The translations under genes were made by a program, and so were the position numbers. DNA of 64,000 bases from Superficieibacter sp. 1612_C1 (GTDB lineage: Bacteria > Pseudomonadota > Gammaproteobacteria > Enterobacterales > Enterobacteriaceae): contig NZ_JADGMI010000002.1 of assembly GCF_015234305.1 (NCBI RefSeq), forward strand, positions 434,001-498,000. Reading direction: 5' to 3'. This document shows, piece after piece, positions 16,777 to 28,952 of the stretch (positions within the stretch are counted from its first letter, which is position 1; each line of letters opens with the position of its first letter). The notes beneath the pieces were generated by a model. The model had not been told where the DNA came from. It saw only the letters and a list, made by a program, of their open reading frames with translations, and searched no databases.

Positions 16777-18138
16777 CTAGTTTGCGTGCGGATTTCGGGT
16801 GCTCTGCCCATCAAAATTGCGCATTAGCAGAGCGTAATCCAGTACCATCTCCTGCGGAACCGGCAACCATACGGTATATCCATCGCCCGGCGCGACCGGC
16901 ATCGCTTCACCTTTCGCGTTTTCCATATGTTCCAGCGTGAAATTAACGTTGCCCTGCGGAGTCATTAATTCCAGGCTATCGCCCACCGAGAACTTGTTTT
17001 TAACCGCCACCGCGACGAGGTCGCCTTTGCGCTCGCCGGTAAATTCGCCGACAAATTGCTGACGCTCGGAAACGGAATAGCCGTACTCGTAGTTCTGATA
17101 ATCGTCGTGGGTATGACGACGCAGGAATCCTTCGGTATAACCCCGGTGAGCCAGACCTTCCAGCGTTTCCAGCAGGCTGGTATCAAACGGCAGGCCCGCA
17201 GCGGCGTCATCAATCGCTTTACGGTAGACCTGGGCAGTACGCGCACAGTAGTAATACGATTTGGTGCGGCCCTCAATTTTCAGCGAATGCACGCCCATTT
17301 GGGTCAGACGCTCAACGTGGGCAATGGCACGCAGATCTTTGGAGTTCATAATATAGGTGCCGTGCTCGTCTTCGAAGGCGGTCATGTACTCGCCCGGACG
17401 TTTGGCTTCCTCGATCATAAACACCTGGTCGGTTGGCGCGCCGAGACCCAGCGTCGGCTCAACGTTTTGTACCGGGATCGGCTCATATTTATGAACGATA
17501 TTACCCACATCGTCCTCTTTACCTTCCTGGACGTTATATTCCCAGCGGCAGGCGTTGGTGCAGGTGCCCTGATTGGGATCGCGTTTATTGATATAGCCGG
17601 AGAGCAGGCAGCGGCCGGAGTAGGCCATGCACAGCGCGCCATGAACGAAGATTTCGATCTCCATCTCCGGCACCTGTTCACGGATTTCAGCAATCTCGTC
17701 CAGCGACAGTTCGCGAGAGAGGATCACGCGGGTCAGCCCCATCTGTTTCCAGAACTTCACCGTCGCCCAGTTGACGGCGTTAGCCTGTACCGACAGGTGA
17801 ACCGCCATATGGGGAAAATGCTCGCGCACCAGCATGATCAGCCCTGGATCGGACATAATTAGCGCGTCCGGCCCCATCTCCGCCACCGGTTTTAAATCAC
17901 GAATGAAGGTTTTCAGCTTGGCGTTATGGGGGGCGATATTCACCACCACATAGAATTTTTTACCGAGCGCGTGGGCTTCGTTAATGCCGAGCTGCAAATT
18001 CTCGTGATTGAATTCGTTATTGCGCACGCGCAGCGAGTAGCGCGGCTGGCCCGCATACACAGCATCCGCGCCATAGGCGAAGGCGTAACGCATATTTTTC
18101 AGCGTTCCCGCCGGGGAGAGGAGTTCCGGTTTAAACAT
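16777..18138 (-). CDS. trhP: tRNA 5-hydroxyuridine synthase TrhP (U32 peptidase family, YegQ)
   Basis: A 453-residue U32-family protein, same length as E. coli YegQ/TrhP. It starts 'MFKPELLSPAGTLKNMRYAFAYGADAVYAG', and has the U32 signature 'EIFVHGALCMAYSGRCLLSGY' (about residues 161-181) and the further cysteines in 'NQGTCTNACRWEY' that help bind an Fe-S cluster. TrhP hydroxylates U34 of certain tRNAs from prephenate as a first step to cmo5U. A promoter candidate and a hairpin lie in its leader. Confidence 0.95.
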   Translation of the reverse strand: MFKPELLSPAGTLKNMRYAFAYGADAVYAGQPRYSLRVRNNEFNHENLQLGINEAHALGKKFYVVVNIAPHNAKLKTFIRDLKPVAEMGPDALIMSDPGLIMLVREHFPHMAVHLSVQANAVNWATVKFWKQMGLTRVILSRELSLDEIAEIREQVPEMEIEIFVHGALCMAYSGRCLLSGYINKRDPNQGTCTNACRWEYNVQEGKEDDVGNIVHKYEPIPVQNVEPTLGLGAPTDQVFMIEEAKRPGEYMTAFEDEHGTYIMNSKDLRAIAHVERLTQMGVHSLKIEGRTKSYYYCARTAQVYRKAIDDAAAGLPFDTSLLETLEGLAHRGYTEGFLRRHTHDDYQNYEYGYSVSERQQFVGEFTGERKGDLVAVAVKNKFSVGDSLELMTPQGNVNFTLEHMENAKGEAMPVAPGDGYTVWLPVPQEMVLDYALLMRNFDGQSTRNPHAN

Positions 18139-18167
18139 GATGTTCTCGTTCTGATGACAGGTCAGAT

Positions 18168-18188
18168 CCGCCTTACCTGATAAGGCGG
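18168..18188 (-). promoter_or_regulatory. Hairpin in the trhP leader
   Basis: CCGCCTTA-CCTGA-TAAGGCGG is a perfect 8-bp hairpin 30 bases before the trhP start. A promoter candidate lies upstream on the minus strand: TACAAT at 18220-18225 and TTTACT at 18244-18249, 18 bases apart. The hairpin would therefore be in the 5' untranslated region. Its role is unknown. Confidence 0.5.
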
Positions 18189-18394
18189 TTAGGGGAGTGC
18201 CCCCACATTAAGGGCGGGCATTGTAGCGCTTTCGGACGTGCGGAGTAAATAATATGGACGTATCTTTGGCGGTTCAGAGACAGGGGCGCAGCGCTAATAA
18301 TAAGGATGTTTAACGCTGTAAGTGCGGGGGATGCTCCTGCCGCCTGCCGGGGCCTGACGGTAGCATTTAGCCCGCAGCCCCCCACCACTCAATC

Positions 18395-19108
18395 TCAATC
18401 AACCCGCACGAACTCGCCGTTAGCATCAACGTTATGCCCGAAGCCGCACTCCTGCGGTTCATCGGTCTTTAACTCCGCTGCGTCAGGCGTCACGGTAAGG
18501 GCGATATCGCAATGGGCAATATTTCCATCACGCACGGCAATCACACCCTTGCCCTGTTTTAACCCTACCGGCGCGGAGAATTCACCGGTATTCGGCCCCA
18601 TCCACGCGCCCATAATACCGAAGTAATAGCCCATATAATCGGCCTGATACTCGTCCGCTGATTTACCCGCTTTCAGCGTCAGCGTATTCCAGGCGGAACC
18701 TCCGGCATACTGCCAGTATTCGCCAGCGGGAGACGTGGGCGTCGGCAGCGCTGCCAGCTTATCTTTAATCAGACTCAGGTTATAAACCGACTTCGGATCG
18801 TTGGGCTTGAGCATCAGCCATGCCTGGGCTTTACGATACTCTTTTTGTCGAATATAGGTCAGGGCAACGTTGTTGTAGGCCGTGGCAATGGCGCTGTCCC
18901 CCAGATCGCAGCTTTCGCTCCAGATAACCTGTTCAGCAAAAGCATCGTAGGCTTTGGCATAATTTTTCGCTTTATAAGCCTGTTCGCCGTTGCGAGCATG
19001 CTCAGGGACCTTCGCGCAGGCTTCCTTGACTTCCTGATCGCTAATTTCAGCCTGCGCAGCGAATGACAACATTATCAGCGCGCAAATCCCGACACGTACT
19101 GCAAACAT
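18395..19108 (-). CDS. Secreted TPR-like protein of unknown function
   Basis: A 237-residue protein I do not recognise. It has a cleavable signal peptide (residues 1-20, ending AQA before Glu21) and AAGGA before the ATG, so it is expected in the periplasm. Residues about 35-110 look like helical tetratricopeptide-type repeats ('GEQAYKAKNYAKAYDAFAEQ', 'AYNNVALTYIRQKEYRKAQAW'). The C-terminal 100 residues are a different, beta-rich domain. Four cysteines remain after cleavage, enough for two disulfides. It occupies the place of yegP in E. coli, between trhP and baeR, with 65 bases to baeR and the same direction, so it could be cotranscribed with mdtABCD-baeSR. No function is assigned. Confidence 0.8.
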   Translation of the reverse strand: MFAVRVGICALIMLSFAAQAEISDQEVKEACAKVPEHARNGEQAYKAKNYAKAYDAFAEQVIWSESCDLGDSAIATAYNNVALTYIRQKEYRKAQAWLMLKPNDPKSVYNLSLIKDKLAALPTPTSPAGEYWQYAGGSAWNTLTLKAGKSADEYQADYMGYYFGIMGAWMGPNTGEFSAPVGLKQGKGVIAVRDGNIAHCDIALTVTPDAAELKTDEPQECGFGHNVDANGEFVRVD

Positions 19109-19173
19109 CGTTAAATCCTTACTGTAGTTTCATGGTTTTTTAACCTTATACAGCAAGAATAATAACGAGGTAA

Positions 19174-19896
19174 CTACCCTAATCTGCACGCATCGGCTTC
19201 CCAGCGATACCCAACGCCATACACCGCGCGGATAAACGACTGTTCGGCATCCAGCGCTTCCAGCTTGCGGCGCAGGTTTTTGATATGGCTGTCGATGGTG
19301 CGGTCGGTCACTACCCGGTAGTCATCATATAAATGATTCAGCAACTGTTCGCGGGAGAACACTTTTCCCGGCTCCTGCGACAGCGTTTTTAGCAGACGAA
19401 ATTCGGCGGGTGTGAGGTCTAAAAGTTTGTCGTGCCACGAAGCCTGAAAGCGGCTTTCATCGACGATCAGCGGGCTATCGGCATCCAGCGCCAGCAATTC
19501 GCGCTGCGGCTTACAGCGACGGAGAATGGTTTTGACTCGCGCGACGACTTCTCGTGGGCTGTAGGGTTTACAGATATAGTCATCAGCACCAATTTCCAGC
19601 CCCAGCAGGCGGTCGATCTCCTCGATTTTAGCCGTCACCATCACGATGGGGACCTCGGAAAAACGGCGGATTTCGCGGCACAGCGTCAGGCCATCGGTGC
19701 CAGGAAGCATCAGATCCAGCAGGATCAGCTCCGGCGGCGTCTGACGAACATAAGGAAGCACTTTATCGCCGTGGCTGATAAGCGTCGGCGCATAGTTTGC
19801 CGCCAGCAAATAATCGACCAGCAACTGCCCCAGTTTAGGCTCATCTTCCACGATTAAAATGCGCGGGGTGTTATCATTGATAGGTAATTCAGTCAT
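19174..19896 (-). CDS. baeR: Response regulator BaeR
   Basis: A 240-residue OmpR-family response regulator. The receiver domain carries the phosphorylated Asp61 in '[13 protein letters not shown]' and conserved acidic residues in 'VEDEP'; the C-terminal winged helix ends '[14 protein letters not shown]'. With BaeS it activates mdtABCD, acrD and spy in response to indole, envelope damage, tannin, zinc and other metals. Start overlaps baeS stop by 4 bases (ATGA). Confidence 0.97.
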   Translation of the reverse strand: MTELPINDNTPRILIVEDEPKLGQLLVDYLLAANYAPTLISHGDKVLPYVRQTPPELILLDLMLPGTDGLTLCREIRRFSEVPIVMVTAKIEEIDRLLGLEIGADDYICKPYSPREVVARVKTILRRCKPQRELLALDADSPLIVDESRFQASWHDKLLDLTPAEFRLLKTLSQEPGKVFSREQLLNHLYDDYRVVTDRTIDSHIKNLRRKLEALDAEQSFIRAVYGVGYRWEADACRLG

Positions 19897-21338
19897 ACGT
19901 CTCTCTGTACGTCGCGATCCAGCGGTAATTCTACTTTAATACTAACGCCGCCATACGGCGAGTGCGTTGCACGCAGCGTGCCGCCGTGGGCAGCGACAAT
20001 ATTCTGACAAATAGCCAGCCCCAGCCCGGAACCGCCGCTGGCGCGGTTGCGTGACCCTTCCGCCCGGTAGAAACGCTCAAGCAATCTGGCAAGCTGCTCG
20101 TCGGTTACACCCGGCGCGCTGTCGGCAAAATCCAGCGTCACGCTGCCAGGGCTGAGCGCAGCGGTAATTAACAGGTGGCCGCCGCTATCGGTATAGCGCA
20201 GGCTATTTTCCAGCAGGTTATTGAATAGCTGCATCAGACGGTCGCCGTCGCCAAACACCGTCGCGCTTTCCGGCAGCATGACCCGAAGCGTAAGGCCCCG
20301 GCTGGCAAAGCGTTCGCGGAACGCACTGGCGGCCATGTCGACCAGAGGGAAAAGATTGAGCGGGGCTTTTTGATAGGCCAGCGCCCCTTCGTCTGACATC
20401 GAAAGCTGGTGCAAATCGTCAACCAGCTTGGTCAGCGTGCCAACCTCTGCCTGGAGTGAACTCACCGACTCGGGGGTAAATTTGCGTACGCCGTCCTGAA
20501 TGGCTTCCAGTTCTCCGCGCAGCACCGCCAGCGGCGTGCGCAGTTCGTGCGAAATATCGGCCATCAGATCGCGACGCATCTGCTGGTTACGCTCCAGCGT
20601 GCTGGCGAGCTGGTTAAAGTCCTGCGCCAGCCTGCCCAGTTCATCCTGGCTGCTGGCCGCCACGCGGGTGGAAAAATCGCCCGCGGCCAGTTTATGCGTG
20701 CCTTCGACCAGCCGTTTTACCGGTGCCAGCAGGCCGCGCGCCAGTGGGAAGGTGGCGAGAGCGGCAAGCAGCGTGGCGAGGGCAACGATCATCCAGCTGG
20801 TACGCCGCTGCTGGCGGTCAAAGTTGATATCAGTATTCCGCGTCAGTCGCTCTACCGGAGAGGCGATGACCTCCCCGACCCGCTGTCCGTTCACGGTGAT
20901 CGCCCGGCGCGTACCGTCCGGCGGCACGGGCGCGCGTGGGCCGACCAGCACCTGCTGCTGTTGATCCACCACCCAGAACTGGGTGCGCCAGCCGTGCGGC
21001 GGCATCCCCGGCCTCGGATCGTTCTCCGGACCCGGACCTGGACCCGGTCCGCCCGGATGGGGATGATCTTCATCGTCACGCTCAAAGGAGCGCAGGATCT
21101 GGAAAATAAACCGGTCATTGTTGCGCAAAAAGCGCCAGTTGCCGTGCTGTTCGTACTGGTCGCTCAGCGCGTCGCTGAGCATTTGCAGGCGCTGCTCATT
21201 GCCGCGCTTAATATAGTCAATAAAACCGTGTTCGAAGCTGATACGCACCGCCCAGTGCATCGTGACCAGCAGCAAAATGCAGGTGGCGAAAATGGCCAGG
21301 AACAGTTTACCGGTAATGCCGGGTCGCCATAATTTCAC
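19893..21338 (-). CDS. baeS: Sensor histidine kinase BaeS with Gly-Pro-rich sensor insertion
   Basis: A 481-residue sensor kinase. It has TM1 (about 11-30), a periplasmic sensor domain (31-181), TM2 (about 182-202), HAMP, HisKA with phospho-His264 in '[10 protein letters not shown]', and HATPase ('[12 protein letters not shown]', '[12 protein letters not shown]'). In E. coli the protein is 467 residues with His250, so about 14 residues are added before the kinase core. The addition is visible as a Gly-Pro-rich stretch at residues 92-112 ([12 protein letters not shown] then ENDPRPG), next to 'PPHGW'. It is translationally coupled to mdtD upstream and baeR downstream. Confidence 0.95.
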   Translation of the reverse strand: MKLWRPGITGKLFLAIFATCILLLVTMHWAVRISFEHGFIDYIKRGNEQRLQMLSDALSDQYEQHGNWRFLRNNDRFIFQILRSFERDDEDHPHPGGPGPGPGPENDPRPGMPPHGWRTQFWVVDQQQQVLVGPRAPVPPDGTRRAITVNGQRVGEVIASPVERLTRNTDINFDRQQRRTSWMIVALATLLAALATFPLARGLLAPVKRLVEGTHKLAAGDFSTRVAASSQDELGRLAQDFNQLASTLERNQQMRRDLMADISHELRTPLAVLRGELEAIQDGVRKFTPESVSSLQAEVGTLTKLVDDLHQLSMSDEGALAYQKAPLNLFPLVDMAASAFRERFASRGLTLRVMLPESATVFGDGDRLMQLFNNLLENSLRYTDSGGHLLITAALSPGSVTLDFADSAPGVTDEQLARLLERFYRAEGSRNRASGGSGLGLAICQNIVAAHGGTLRATHSPYGGVSIKVELPLDRDVQRDV

Positions 21339-22750
21339 GAGTGTCTCCTTTTGCGCCGGGCGATCACCGCATTTTTACTGGTGTCATCCGGAACGCGGGC
21401 AAAAATCAGCGCCGGCAGGGCAATAATCACCGCCATGCTGACATAGGTGTACATAAAGACGCTGTGTGATGTACCGCTATCCACGGCGACGTGCTGATGG
21501 CCATACATTCCCAGCAGCAGGCCAGCGACGGTGACGCCGATACTCATTGAAAGCTGCATAATCATCGACAGCAGGCTGTTGCCGCCGCTGGCAAGATCGT
21601 CCGGCAGATCTTTTAACGTCAAGGTATTCATCGACGAGAAGCGGGTGGAGTTCACCATCCCCTGTAAAAACAGCACCACCGGCAGCAGCCAGTACCAGCC
21701 AAGCAGGGCAACGCTCATAAACAGCAGGCTGACCAGCGCCAGGCCAATGGTGGTGGCGACCAGTACGCGGCGGTAGCCAAAGCGGTTCACCACCTGCACT
21801 ACGATACGTTTCATCCCCATGCTGCCAAGTACCATCGGGATCATCATCAACCCGGCGTGGAAAGGGGAGAAGCCGAGGCCGATTTGCAGGAACACCGGCG
21901 TCATAAAGGGCAGCATCCCGCTTCCCAGCCGTCCGGCGAAGCTGCCCGCCAGCCCGAGGGAGAAGGTTGATGTCTTAAACAGGTTGAGAGTAAACAGCGC
22001 GGCATCGTTACCTCGCGCATGGCGCAAATAAAGCAGGATCGCCACGATGCCGGTTGCCACCAGCCCCAGCAGCGCCAGCGTCGAAATGCCCAGCCCTTTC
22101 TGCCCGTCGAGCGCCAGCGTCAGGGTTGCCATCCCCAGTGCCAGCAGAATAAACCCGGACATATCAAAGCGCCGGGTCTGCATTTTATAGTTGGGCATCA
22201 GCATCAGGGTGGCGATAGCGCCAATAATACCGACCGGAATGTTAATCAAAAAGATCCAGTGCCAGGAGGCGTACTCCACCAGCACGCCGCCCAGCGCCGG
22301 ACCGAGCAGCGGGCCGACCTGTCCCGGCAGGGTGACAAAGGTCATCGCCGCCATATACTGCTCGCGCGGGACGATTTTCATCACCGTCAGCCGCCCGACC
22401 GGCACCATCATCGCGCCGCCTACGCCCTGAAGCACGCGGGCCATCACCAGCTCATTAAGACTCCCCGCCTGGGCGCAGAAGAACGAGCCGAGGGTAAAAA
22501 GCACGATGGCGGTACAGAAAATATTGCGCACGCCAACCCGGTCCGCCAGCCAGCCGCTGGCGGGAAGCATCACCGCCACCGTCAGCACATAGGAAACGAT
22601 CACCATATGCATATGCAGCGGACTCTCCCCGAGGCTTTGCGCCATTGAGGGGAGGGCGGTATTCACAATGGTGGTGTCGAGCGCCTGCATAAAAAAGCCA
22701 AACGCCACAATCCATAGTTGCCAGCGCACGCTGGCGGGCAGTTCTGTCAT
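21335..22750 (-). CDS. mdtD: MFS transporter MdtD
   Basis: A 471-residue, 14-helix DHA2-type major facilitator, same length as E. coli MdtD. It has motif C-like '[25 protein letters not shown]' around residues 153-177 and '[10 protein letters not shown]' near residue 24. In E. coli it belongs to the mdtABCD-baeSR operon but is not needed for MdtABC-mediated resistance; iron-citrate export has been proposed for it. One base separates it from mdtC and its stop overlaps baeS. Confidence 0.94.
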   Translation of the reverse strand: MTELPASVRWQLWIVAFGFFMQALDTTIVNTALPSMAQSLGESPLHMHMVIVSYVLTVAVMLPASGWLADRVGVRNIFCTAIVLFTLGSFFCAQAGSLNELVMARVLQGVGGAMMVPVGRLTVMKIVPREQYMAAMTFVTLPGQVGPLLGPALGGVLVEYASWHWIFLINIPVGIIGAIATLMLMPNYKMQTRRFDMSGFILLALGMATLTLALDGQKGLGISTLALLGLVATGIVAILLYLRHARGNDAALFTLNLFKTSTFSLGLAGSFAGRLGSGMLPFMTPVFLQIGLGFSPFHAGLMMIPMVLGSMGMKRIVVQVVNRFGYRRVLVATTIGLALVSLLFMSVALLGWYWLLPVVLFLQGMVNSTRFSSMNTLTLKDLPDDLASGGNSLLSMIMQLSMSIGVTVAGLLLGMYGHQHVAVDSGTSHSVFMYTYVSMAVIIALPALIFARVPDDTSKNAVIARRKRRHS

Positions 22751-22751
22751 A

Positions 22752-25700
22752 TCACTCGCTTACCGGTTGTCTGGTTTTTCGCGAAAAACGCAGCCGCAGG
22801 CGGTCAAAGAACAGATACACCACCGGGGTAGTGTACAGCGTCAATAGCTGACTCATCGCCAGACCGCCGACAATCGTAATGCCCAGCGGCTGACGCAGTT
22901 CTGAACCGTCTCCGCCGGACAATACCAGCGGAAGCGCGCCAAACAGCGCCGCCAGCGTGGTCATCATGATGGGACGGAAACGCAGCAGACAGGCCTGGAA
23001 TATCGCCTCTTCCGGCGATAAGTTCCCGTTGCGCTGCGCCTCAAGGGCAAAGTCCACCATCATGATGGCGTTTTTCTTCACAATGCCAATTAATAGCATA
23101 ATCCCTATCAGGGCGATTAGGCTGAACGGGGCATCGAATGCTTCCAGCGCCAGCAGCGCGCCCACGCCCGCTGAGGGCAGGGTGGAAAGAATGGTCAGCG
23201 GATGGACGTAGCTCTCATACAAAATCCCCAGCATGATATAGACCGTGGCGATGGCTGCCAGAATCAGGATCACCTGCGAATTCATCGTCTCCTGAAACAC
23301 TTGGGCGGTACCGGCAAAGCTGCCGCGCACGCTCGACGGTACGCCGAGTTGGGTCATGGCGCGATCGATAGCCGCGCTGGCTTCGGAGAGCGATTTCCCG
23401 GTCGGCAGGTTAAAGGAGACGGTAGAGGCTGCCGACAGCCCCTGATGGTTCACCGACAGCGGCGCGTTAGCGGGCTGCCATTTCGCAAAGAAAGAGAGCG
23501 GGATCGCTTTGCCGTCGCTATTGATCACATACATTTTATCCAGCGCGCTGATGTCCTGGGTGTACACCGGGTCAACTTCCATCACCACCTTGTACTGGTT
23601 CAGCGGCTGGTAAATGGTGGAAATCTGCCGCTGGCCGAAAGCGTTATTCAGCAGGCTGTTGGCCGCCTGCACGCTGATGCCGAGTCGCGACATACTTTCA
23701 CGGTCGTAGATCAGGTTCATCTCCGCACCATTATCCTGCTGGTCAGAGTTCACGTCGGCCAGTTCCGGCAGGGCGGCAAGGGCTTTACGGATCTTCGGCT
23801 CCCACTCGCGCAGGGCACTGAGATCGTCTGACAGGAGCGTGTACTGATAGCTGGCATTGGCCTGACGTCCGCCGACGCGAATATCCTGCACCGCCATCAA
23901 AAACAGGTTAGCCCCCGGCTCGTTGGCCAGTTTTTTGCGCAGACGGTCAATGATCTGCTGCGCCGTCTCCGTACGTTCGCTACGATCTTTAAGGGCGATA
24001 AACATCATCCCGCTGTTGACCCGCGAACCGCCGGTAAAGCCGGTGACGTTATCTACCGCCGGATCGTCGCGAATAATCTTCATAAAGTCCTGAAGTTTGC
24101 CGCGCATCGCCTGGAAGGAGATGCTCTGATCCGCCTGAATCCCGCCCATCAACGCCCCGGTATCCTGCTCCGGGAAGAAGGTTTTCGGGATCGCAATATA
24201 CAGCCAGACATTAAGCACAATGGTGGCGAGCAGCACCAGACCGGTGAGCCGGGCGTGATTAAGCACCCATTTCAGCGACTTGCCATAGCCCTGCTGGAGA
24301 GAGACCAGCATCCGCCCAAATCCTTTAACCCGCGTTGGCTGGTGTGGCTTGCTGCGTTTAAGCATCAGGCCGCACATCATCGGCGTCAGGGTCAGCGAAA
24401 TCACCAGTGAAATACCGATAGCCACCGACAGGGTGACCGCAAACTCCCGCAGCAGCCGTCCGGGCAAACCGCTCATCAGCAGCAAGGGGAGGAACACCGC
24501 CACCAGCGACAGGCTCATCGACAGCACGGTAAAGCCCACTTCACGGGTGCCCTGAAGCGCAGCCTGTAACGGTTTCATTCCCGCTTCAAGGTGACGGGAG
24601 ATGTTCTCCAGCACCACAATGGCGTCATCGACCACAAACCCGGTGGCGATGGTCAGCGCCATCAGCGACAGGTTATTGAGGCTAAAACCGCACAGATACA
24701 TGGCGGCAAAGGTGCCGATCAGCGATACCGGCACCGCAACAGCCGGGATCAACGTCGCGCGCCCGGATCGCAGGAACAGGAACACCACCAGGATCACCAG
24801 CGCTACCGAAATCACCAGCGTTTGCTCCACTTCTTCCAGCGAAGCGCGGATAGTAGGAGAGCGGTCCTGGGCGATTTGCAGGTCAATCGCCGCCGGAATG
24901 GTTTCCTGTAGCTCCGGCAGGCGGGCGCGGATGCTGTCCACGGTCTGTATGATATTGGCTTCCGGCAGCTTGCGGATCATCAACAGGATCGCCGGTTTGG
25001 CGTTGGTCATCCCGGCGTTGCGCACGTCCTGCACGGAATCCGTGACCGTAGCGACATCGCCGAGGCGCACCGCCGCGCCGTTGTTGTAGTGGACGATCAG
25101 CGGCTGATATTCGGCGGCGGTTTTCAGTTCGTCATTGGTCTGGATCTGCCAGCGATGCGTGCCGTCCTCCACCGCACCCTGCGGCTTGCGCACGTTGGCG
25201 CTGCTAATCGCGCTACTGACATCATCCAGCGAGACGCCCTGATTAAACAGCGCCTGCGGATTTAACCCTACCCGCACCGCGGGCAGGGAGCTGCCGCCGA
25301 CATCCACGTCGCCGACCCCTTCTATCTGCGCGATGGTCTGCGCCAGCTGGGTAGAGGCAAAATCGTACAGCTCGCCCTGCGAATAGGTATCCGACGTCAG
25401 CGTCAGGATCATAATCGGCGCGTCGGACGGGTTGGCTTTACGATAGGTCGGACGGCTCGGCATACCGCTCGGCAGCAAACTTTGCGCAGCGTTAATCGCC
25501 GCCTGCACGTCTCGCGCCGCGCCGTTGATATCGCGGTCGAAATTAAATTCCAGAATGATGCGCGTACTGCCGAGCGAGCTGCTGGAGGTCATTTCGCTGA
25601 CCCCGGCAATCCGCCCCAGCGAGCGCTCCAGCGGCGTCGCCACCGAGGACGCCATCGTCTCCGGCGACGCGCCCGGCAGCGAGGCGCTGATCATAATGAC

Positions 25701-25829
25701 CGGGAAATCCACCTGCGGCAGGGGGGCAACCGGCAGCAGGCGAAAGCCCAGTATGCCGCACAGCGTGATCGCCAGCGAAATTAAAAACGTCGCCACCGGA
25801 CGGTGAATGAAGAGCGCGAAAAACTTCAC
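22752..25829 (-). CDS. mdtC: RND efflux pump subunit MdtC
   Basis: A 1025-residue HAE1-type RND transporter, the E. coli length. Twelve transmembrane segments and two large periplasmic loops are evident; the TM4 proton-relay region '[20 protein letters not shown]' has both aspartates. MdtB and MdtC form a heterotrimer (2:1) that, with MdtA and TolC, exports bile salts, novobiocin and other compounds. It starts directly after the mdtB stop codon with no spacer, indicating tight coupling. Confidence 0.97.
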   Translation of the reverse strand: MKFFALFIHRPVATFLISLAITLCGILGFRLLPVAPLPQVDFPVIMISASLPGASPETMASSVATPLERSLGRIAGVSEMTSSSSLGSTRIILEFNFDRDINGAARDVQAAINAAQSLLPSGMPSRPTYRKANPSDAPIMILTLTSDTYSQGELYDFASTQLAQTIAQIEGVGDVDVGGSSLPAVRVGLNPQALFNQGVSLDDVSSAISSANVRKPQGAVEDGTHRWQIQTNDELKTAAEYQPLIVHYNNGAAVRLGDVATVTDSVQDVRNAGMTNAKPAILLMIRKLPEANIIQTVDSIRARLPELQETIPAAIDLQIAQDRSPTIRASLEEVEQTLVISVALVILVVFLFLRSGRATLIPAVAVPVSLIGTFAAMYLCGFSLNNLSLMALTIATGFVVDDAIVVLENISRHLEAGMKPLQAALQGTREVGFTVLSMSLSLVAVFLPLLLMSGLPGRLLREFAVTLSVAIGISLVISLTLTPMMCGLMLKRSKPHQPTRVKGFGRMLVSLQQGYGKSLKWVLNHARLTGLVLLATIVLNVWLYIAIPKTFFPEQDTGALMGGIQADQSISFQAMRGKLQDFMKIIRDDPAVDNVTGFTGGSRVNSGMMFIALKDRSERTETAQQIIDRLRKKLANEPGANLFLMAVQDIRVGGRQANASYQYTLLSDDLSALREWEPKIRKALAALPELADVNSDQQDNGAEMNLIYDRESMSRLGISVQAANSLLNNAFGQRQISTIYQPLNQYKVVMEVDPVYTQDISALDKMYVINSDGKAIPLSFFAKWQPANAPLSVNHQGLSAASTVSFNLPTGKSLSEASAAIDRAMTQLGVPSSVRGSFAGTAQVFQETMNSQVILILAAIATVYIMLGILYESYVHPLTILSTLPSAGVGALLALEAFDAPFSLIALIGIMLLIGIVKKNAIMMVDFALEAQRNGNLSPEEAIFQACLLRFRPIMMTTLAALFGALPLVLSGGDGSELRQPLGITIVGGLAMSQLLTLYTTPVVYLFFDRLRLRFSRKTRQPVSE

Positions 25830-28800
25830 CTACGCCTCCTCGTTACGCTGCGGAAAACGGCTGCGCAGCCTGAGAGCGAGGCGGTCAAACAGCAAGTAAA
25901 TGACCGGGGTGGTAAACAGCGTCAGCACCTGGCTGACCAGCAGACCGCCGACCATGCCGATACCCAGCGGACGGCGCAATTCCGCACCAACCCCGGTACT
26001 CAGCATCAGCGGCAGCGCGCCGAGCAGCGCCGCCAGCGTGGTCATCAGGATCGGCCGGAAACGCAGCAGGCACGCCTGATAAATCGCCTCGCGCGGCGGC
26101 ATGCCCTGTTCACGTTCGGCGGCCAGCGCAAAGTCGATCATCATGATGGCGTTTTTCTTCACGATGCCGATCAGCAGGATAATCCCGATTATCGCGATCA
26201 CATCCAGCTCGCTTCCCGCCAGCCACAGAGCCAGCAATGCGCCAACCCCCGCCGTGGGTAACGTCGAAAGGATGGTGATCGGATGGATAAAGCTTTCATA
26301 CAGCACGCCGAGCACGATATACATCGCTACCACCGCCGCGACAATCAGCCAGACCGTGCTGCCGAGCGCCGACTGGAAGGCGAGGGTGCTGCCCTGGAAC
26401 TGGGTGGTGATATCGGTGGGCAGGCTCAGATCTTTCTCGGCGGTGGTGATGGCGTCCACCGCGTCGCCCAGCGAATGACCGGATGCGACGTTAAACGAAA
26501 TGGTGGTTACCGGGAACTGATCGAGATGGTTAATCGACAGCGGCGCAAACCGCTGCTCCACTTTGGCAATCGCGTTCAGCGGCACCACGCCGCCATCGCT
26601 GCTGGTGAGACGTATGGTGTCCAGCGATGCCAGGCCCGGCGTGTTCTCGGTATTGTGCTCCAGCACCACCCGGTACTGGTTTGCCTGGGTATAAATGGTC
26701 GAAATCAGCCGCTGGCCGAAGGCATTGTACAGCGCGTTATCCACGTCGGACATGCTGATGCCGAGGCGGCTGGCGCTGTCGCGATCGACGTTCACATACG
26801 CCACCAGGCCCTTGTCCTGCCAGTCGCTGCTGATATCCGCCAGCGCCGTTTGCGACTGAAGGCGCGTCATGAGCAGCGGCACCCAGTGGCTCAGCGCGTC
26901 CAGCGAAGTGGCCTGGAGGGTGAACTGATATTGAGTGCGGCTGACGGTGGTATCAATGGTTAAATCCTGCGTCGGCTGAAGGTACAGCTCTGCGCCCGGC
27001 ACCCGGCTCGCCGCCTGCTGCAACCGATTAATCACTGTTTGCACGCGATCGTCGCGGTCATCCAGCGGCTTGAGGTTAATTTGCAGACTTGCGCTGTTGA
27101 GCGACGGATTGGTGCCGTCCACGCCGACAAACGCTGTCAGGCTTTCCACCGCCGGATCTTTCAGAATTTCATCGGCGACCTGCCGCTGGCGCTGCGCCAT
27201 GCTGGCAAACGAGGCTGACTGCGGGGCCTGAAGCGTGCCCTGAATAATGCCGTTATCCTGGATCGGGAAGAAGCCTTTGGGGATGAATATCCACAGCATC
27301 ACCGACAGGATCAGCGTCGCCAGCGCCACGCTGAGCGTCAGCCACGGGTGATTGAGCACTTTCGCCAGTCCGCGCCCGTAAGCGGCAATCACCCGTTCAA
27401 AAAAGCGCTCGCTGGCGCGCGAGAAGCGGTTTTGCTTGCGCAGGGACTCGACGCTGAGCATGCGCGCGCACATCATCGGCGTCAGGGTCAGCGACACTAC
27501 CGCGGAGATCAGGATCGCCACCGCGAGGGTGACGGCAAACTCGCGGAACAGGCGGCCGACGATATCGCCCATAAACAGCAGCGGGATCAGCACCGCAATC
27601 AGCGAGAAGGTCAGGGAGATGATCGTAAAGCCGATCTCGCCCGCGCCCTTTAGCGCCGCGGCCATTGGCTTCTCGCCCTTCTCGATATAGCGGGAGATGT
27701 TTTCAATCACCACGATAGCGTCATCGACCACAAAGCCGGTAGCGATGGTCAGCGCCATTAGCGTCAGGTTGTTGATGGAGAAGTCGAGGAACACCATTAC
27801 CGCAAAGGTGCCAACCAGCGACAGCGGCACCGCGACGCCGGGAATAATGGTCGCCGGGACGTTGCGCAGGAACAGGTAGATAATCATCACCACCAGCGCA
27901 ATCGCCAGCATCAGCTCAAACTGAGTATCGCTGACCGAGGCGCTGATATTGGTGGTGCGATCCGACAGCACTTTCACCTGTACCGACTTCGGCAGGCTTT
28001 CCGTCAGCTGCGGCAGCAGCTGGCGAATGCTCGCGGCGGTATCGATAATATTGGCCCCCGGCTGACGCTGCACGTTCATTACAATCGCCTGCTCTTTATT
28101 CGCCCACGCGCCGAGCCAGCTATTTTCCGCTCCCTGCTCAATGGTGGCCACATCGCCGAGGCGGATCGCCGCGCCGTTCTGATAAGCAATGATTAAGCGG
28201 CGATAATCTTCTGCCGTCTGCATCTGATCGTTGGCGGAAAGGGTAATCGCGCGCGTTGGCCCGTCGAGGCTACCTTTCGCCGAGTTAACGTTGGCGCTGG
28301 TAATCGCGGTGCGCACGGTTTCGCTGGTCAGCCCCAGCGCGGCAATGGCCTGCGCATTAAGTTTGACGCGCACCGCCGGACGCTGACCGCCTGCCAGCGT
28401 CACCAGCCCGACGCCGGAGACCTGGGAGATTTTTTGCGCCACCCGCGTCTCGACCATATCTTCGACCTGAGTCATCGGCAGGGCGGAAGAGGTCACGGCG
28501 AGGGTCATGATCGGCGGATCCGCCGGGTTGACTTTGCTGTAGACCGGCGGGTTAGGCAGATCGTCAGGCAGCAGGTTAGTGGCGGCGTTGATCGCGGCCT
28601 GCACCTCCTGCTCGGCGACGTCCAGCGGCAGCGTAAGCTGAAACTGGAGTGTGACCACCGACGCGCCGCCGGAGCTTTGCGACGACATCTGCTTCAGGCC
28701 CGACATTTGCCCGAACTGACGCTCAAGCGGTGCGGTGATGGCGGAAGTGGTTACGTCCGGGCTGGCACCGGGATACAGCGTCACCACCTGAATCGTCGGA

Positions 28801-28952
28801 TAATCCACTTCCGGCAGCGCCGAAATCGGCAAAAAACGATAGCCGATAATCCCGGCTATCATGATCGCTACCATTAACAGCGTGGTGGCGACCGGGCGCA
28901 TGATAAACAGGCGGGACGGGCCGCCCGTGGCGCGGGGAGGTAACACCTGCAT
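25830..28952 (-). CDS. mdtB: RND efflux pump subunit MdtB
   Basis: A 1040-residue HAE1-type RND transporter, the E. coli length, paralogous to MdtC. The proton-relay aspartates are in '[20 protein letters not shown]'. It forms the main transport subunits of the MdtB2C pump. The start overlaps the mdtA stop (ATGA), so stoichiometric synthesis by translational coupling is expected. Confidence 0.97.
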   Translation of the reverse strand: MQVLPPRATGGPSRLFIMRPVATTLLMVAIMIAGIIGYRFLPISALPEVDYPTIQVVTLYPGASPDVTTSAITAPLERQFGQMSGLKQMSSQSSGGASVVTLQFQLTLPLDVAEQEVQAAINAATNLLPDDLPNPPVYSKVNPADPPIMTLAVTSSALPMTQVEDMVETRVAQKISQVSGVGLVTLAGGQRPAVRVKLNAQAIAALGLTSETVRTAITSANVNSAKGSLDGPTRAITLSANDQMQTAEDYRRLIIAYQNGAAIRLGDVATIEQGAENSWLGAWANKEQAIVMNVQRQPGANIIDTAASIRQLLPQLTESLPKSVQVKVLSDRTTNISASVSDTQFELMLAIALVVMIIYLFLRNVPATIIPGVAVPLSLVGTFAVMVFLDFSINNLTLMALTIATGFVVDDAIVVIENISRYIEKGEKPMAAALKGAGEIGFTIISLTFSLIAVLIPLLFMGDIVGRLFREFAVTLAVAILISAVVSLTLTPMMCARMLSVESLRKQNRFSRASERFFERVIAAYGRGLAKVLNHPWLTLSVALATLILSVMLWIFIPKGFFPIQDNGIIQGTLQAPQSASFASMAQRQRQVADEILKDPAVESLTAFVGVDGTNPSLNSASLQINLKPLDDRDDRVQTVINRLQQAASRVPGAELYLQPTQDLTIDTTVSRTQYQFTLQATSLDALSHWVPLLMTRLQSQTALADISSDWQDKGLVAYVNVDRDSASRLGISMSDVDNALYNAFGQRLISTIYTQANQYRVVLEHNTENTPGLASLDTIRLTSSDGGVVPLNAIAKVEQRFAPLSINHLDQFPVTTISFNVASGHSLGDAVDAITTAEKDLSLPTDITTQFQGSTLAFQSALGSTVWLIVAAVVAMYIVLGVLYESFIHPITILSTLPTAGVGALLALWLAGSELDVIAIIGIILLIGIVKKNAIMMIDFALAAEREQGMPPREAIYQACLLRFRPILMTTLAALLGALPLMLSTGVGAELRRPLGIGMVGGLLVSQVLTLFTTPVIYLLFDRLALRLRSRFPQRNEEA

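Noticed and set aside
18173-18388. A 71-codon minus-strand frame upstream of trhP
   Set aside because: It runs through the trhP promoter and leader hairpin, has no ribosome-binding site and no recognisable protein features.
22019-22648. A 209-codon plus-strand frame opposite mdtD
   Set aside because: It is a GC-driven shadow of a well-conserved MFS gene; composition is rich in Gln, His and Arg as is typical for antisense frames.
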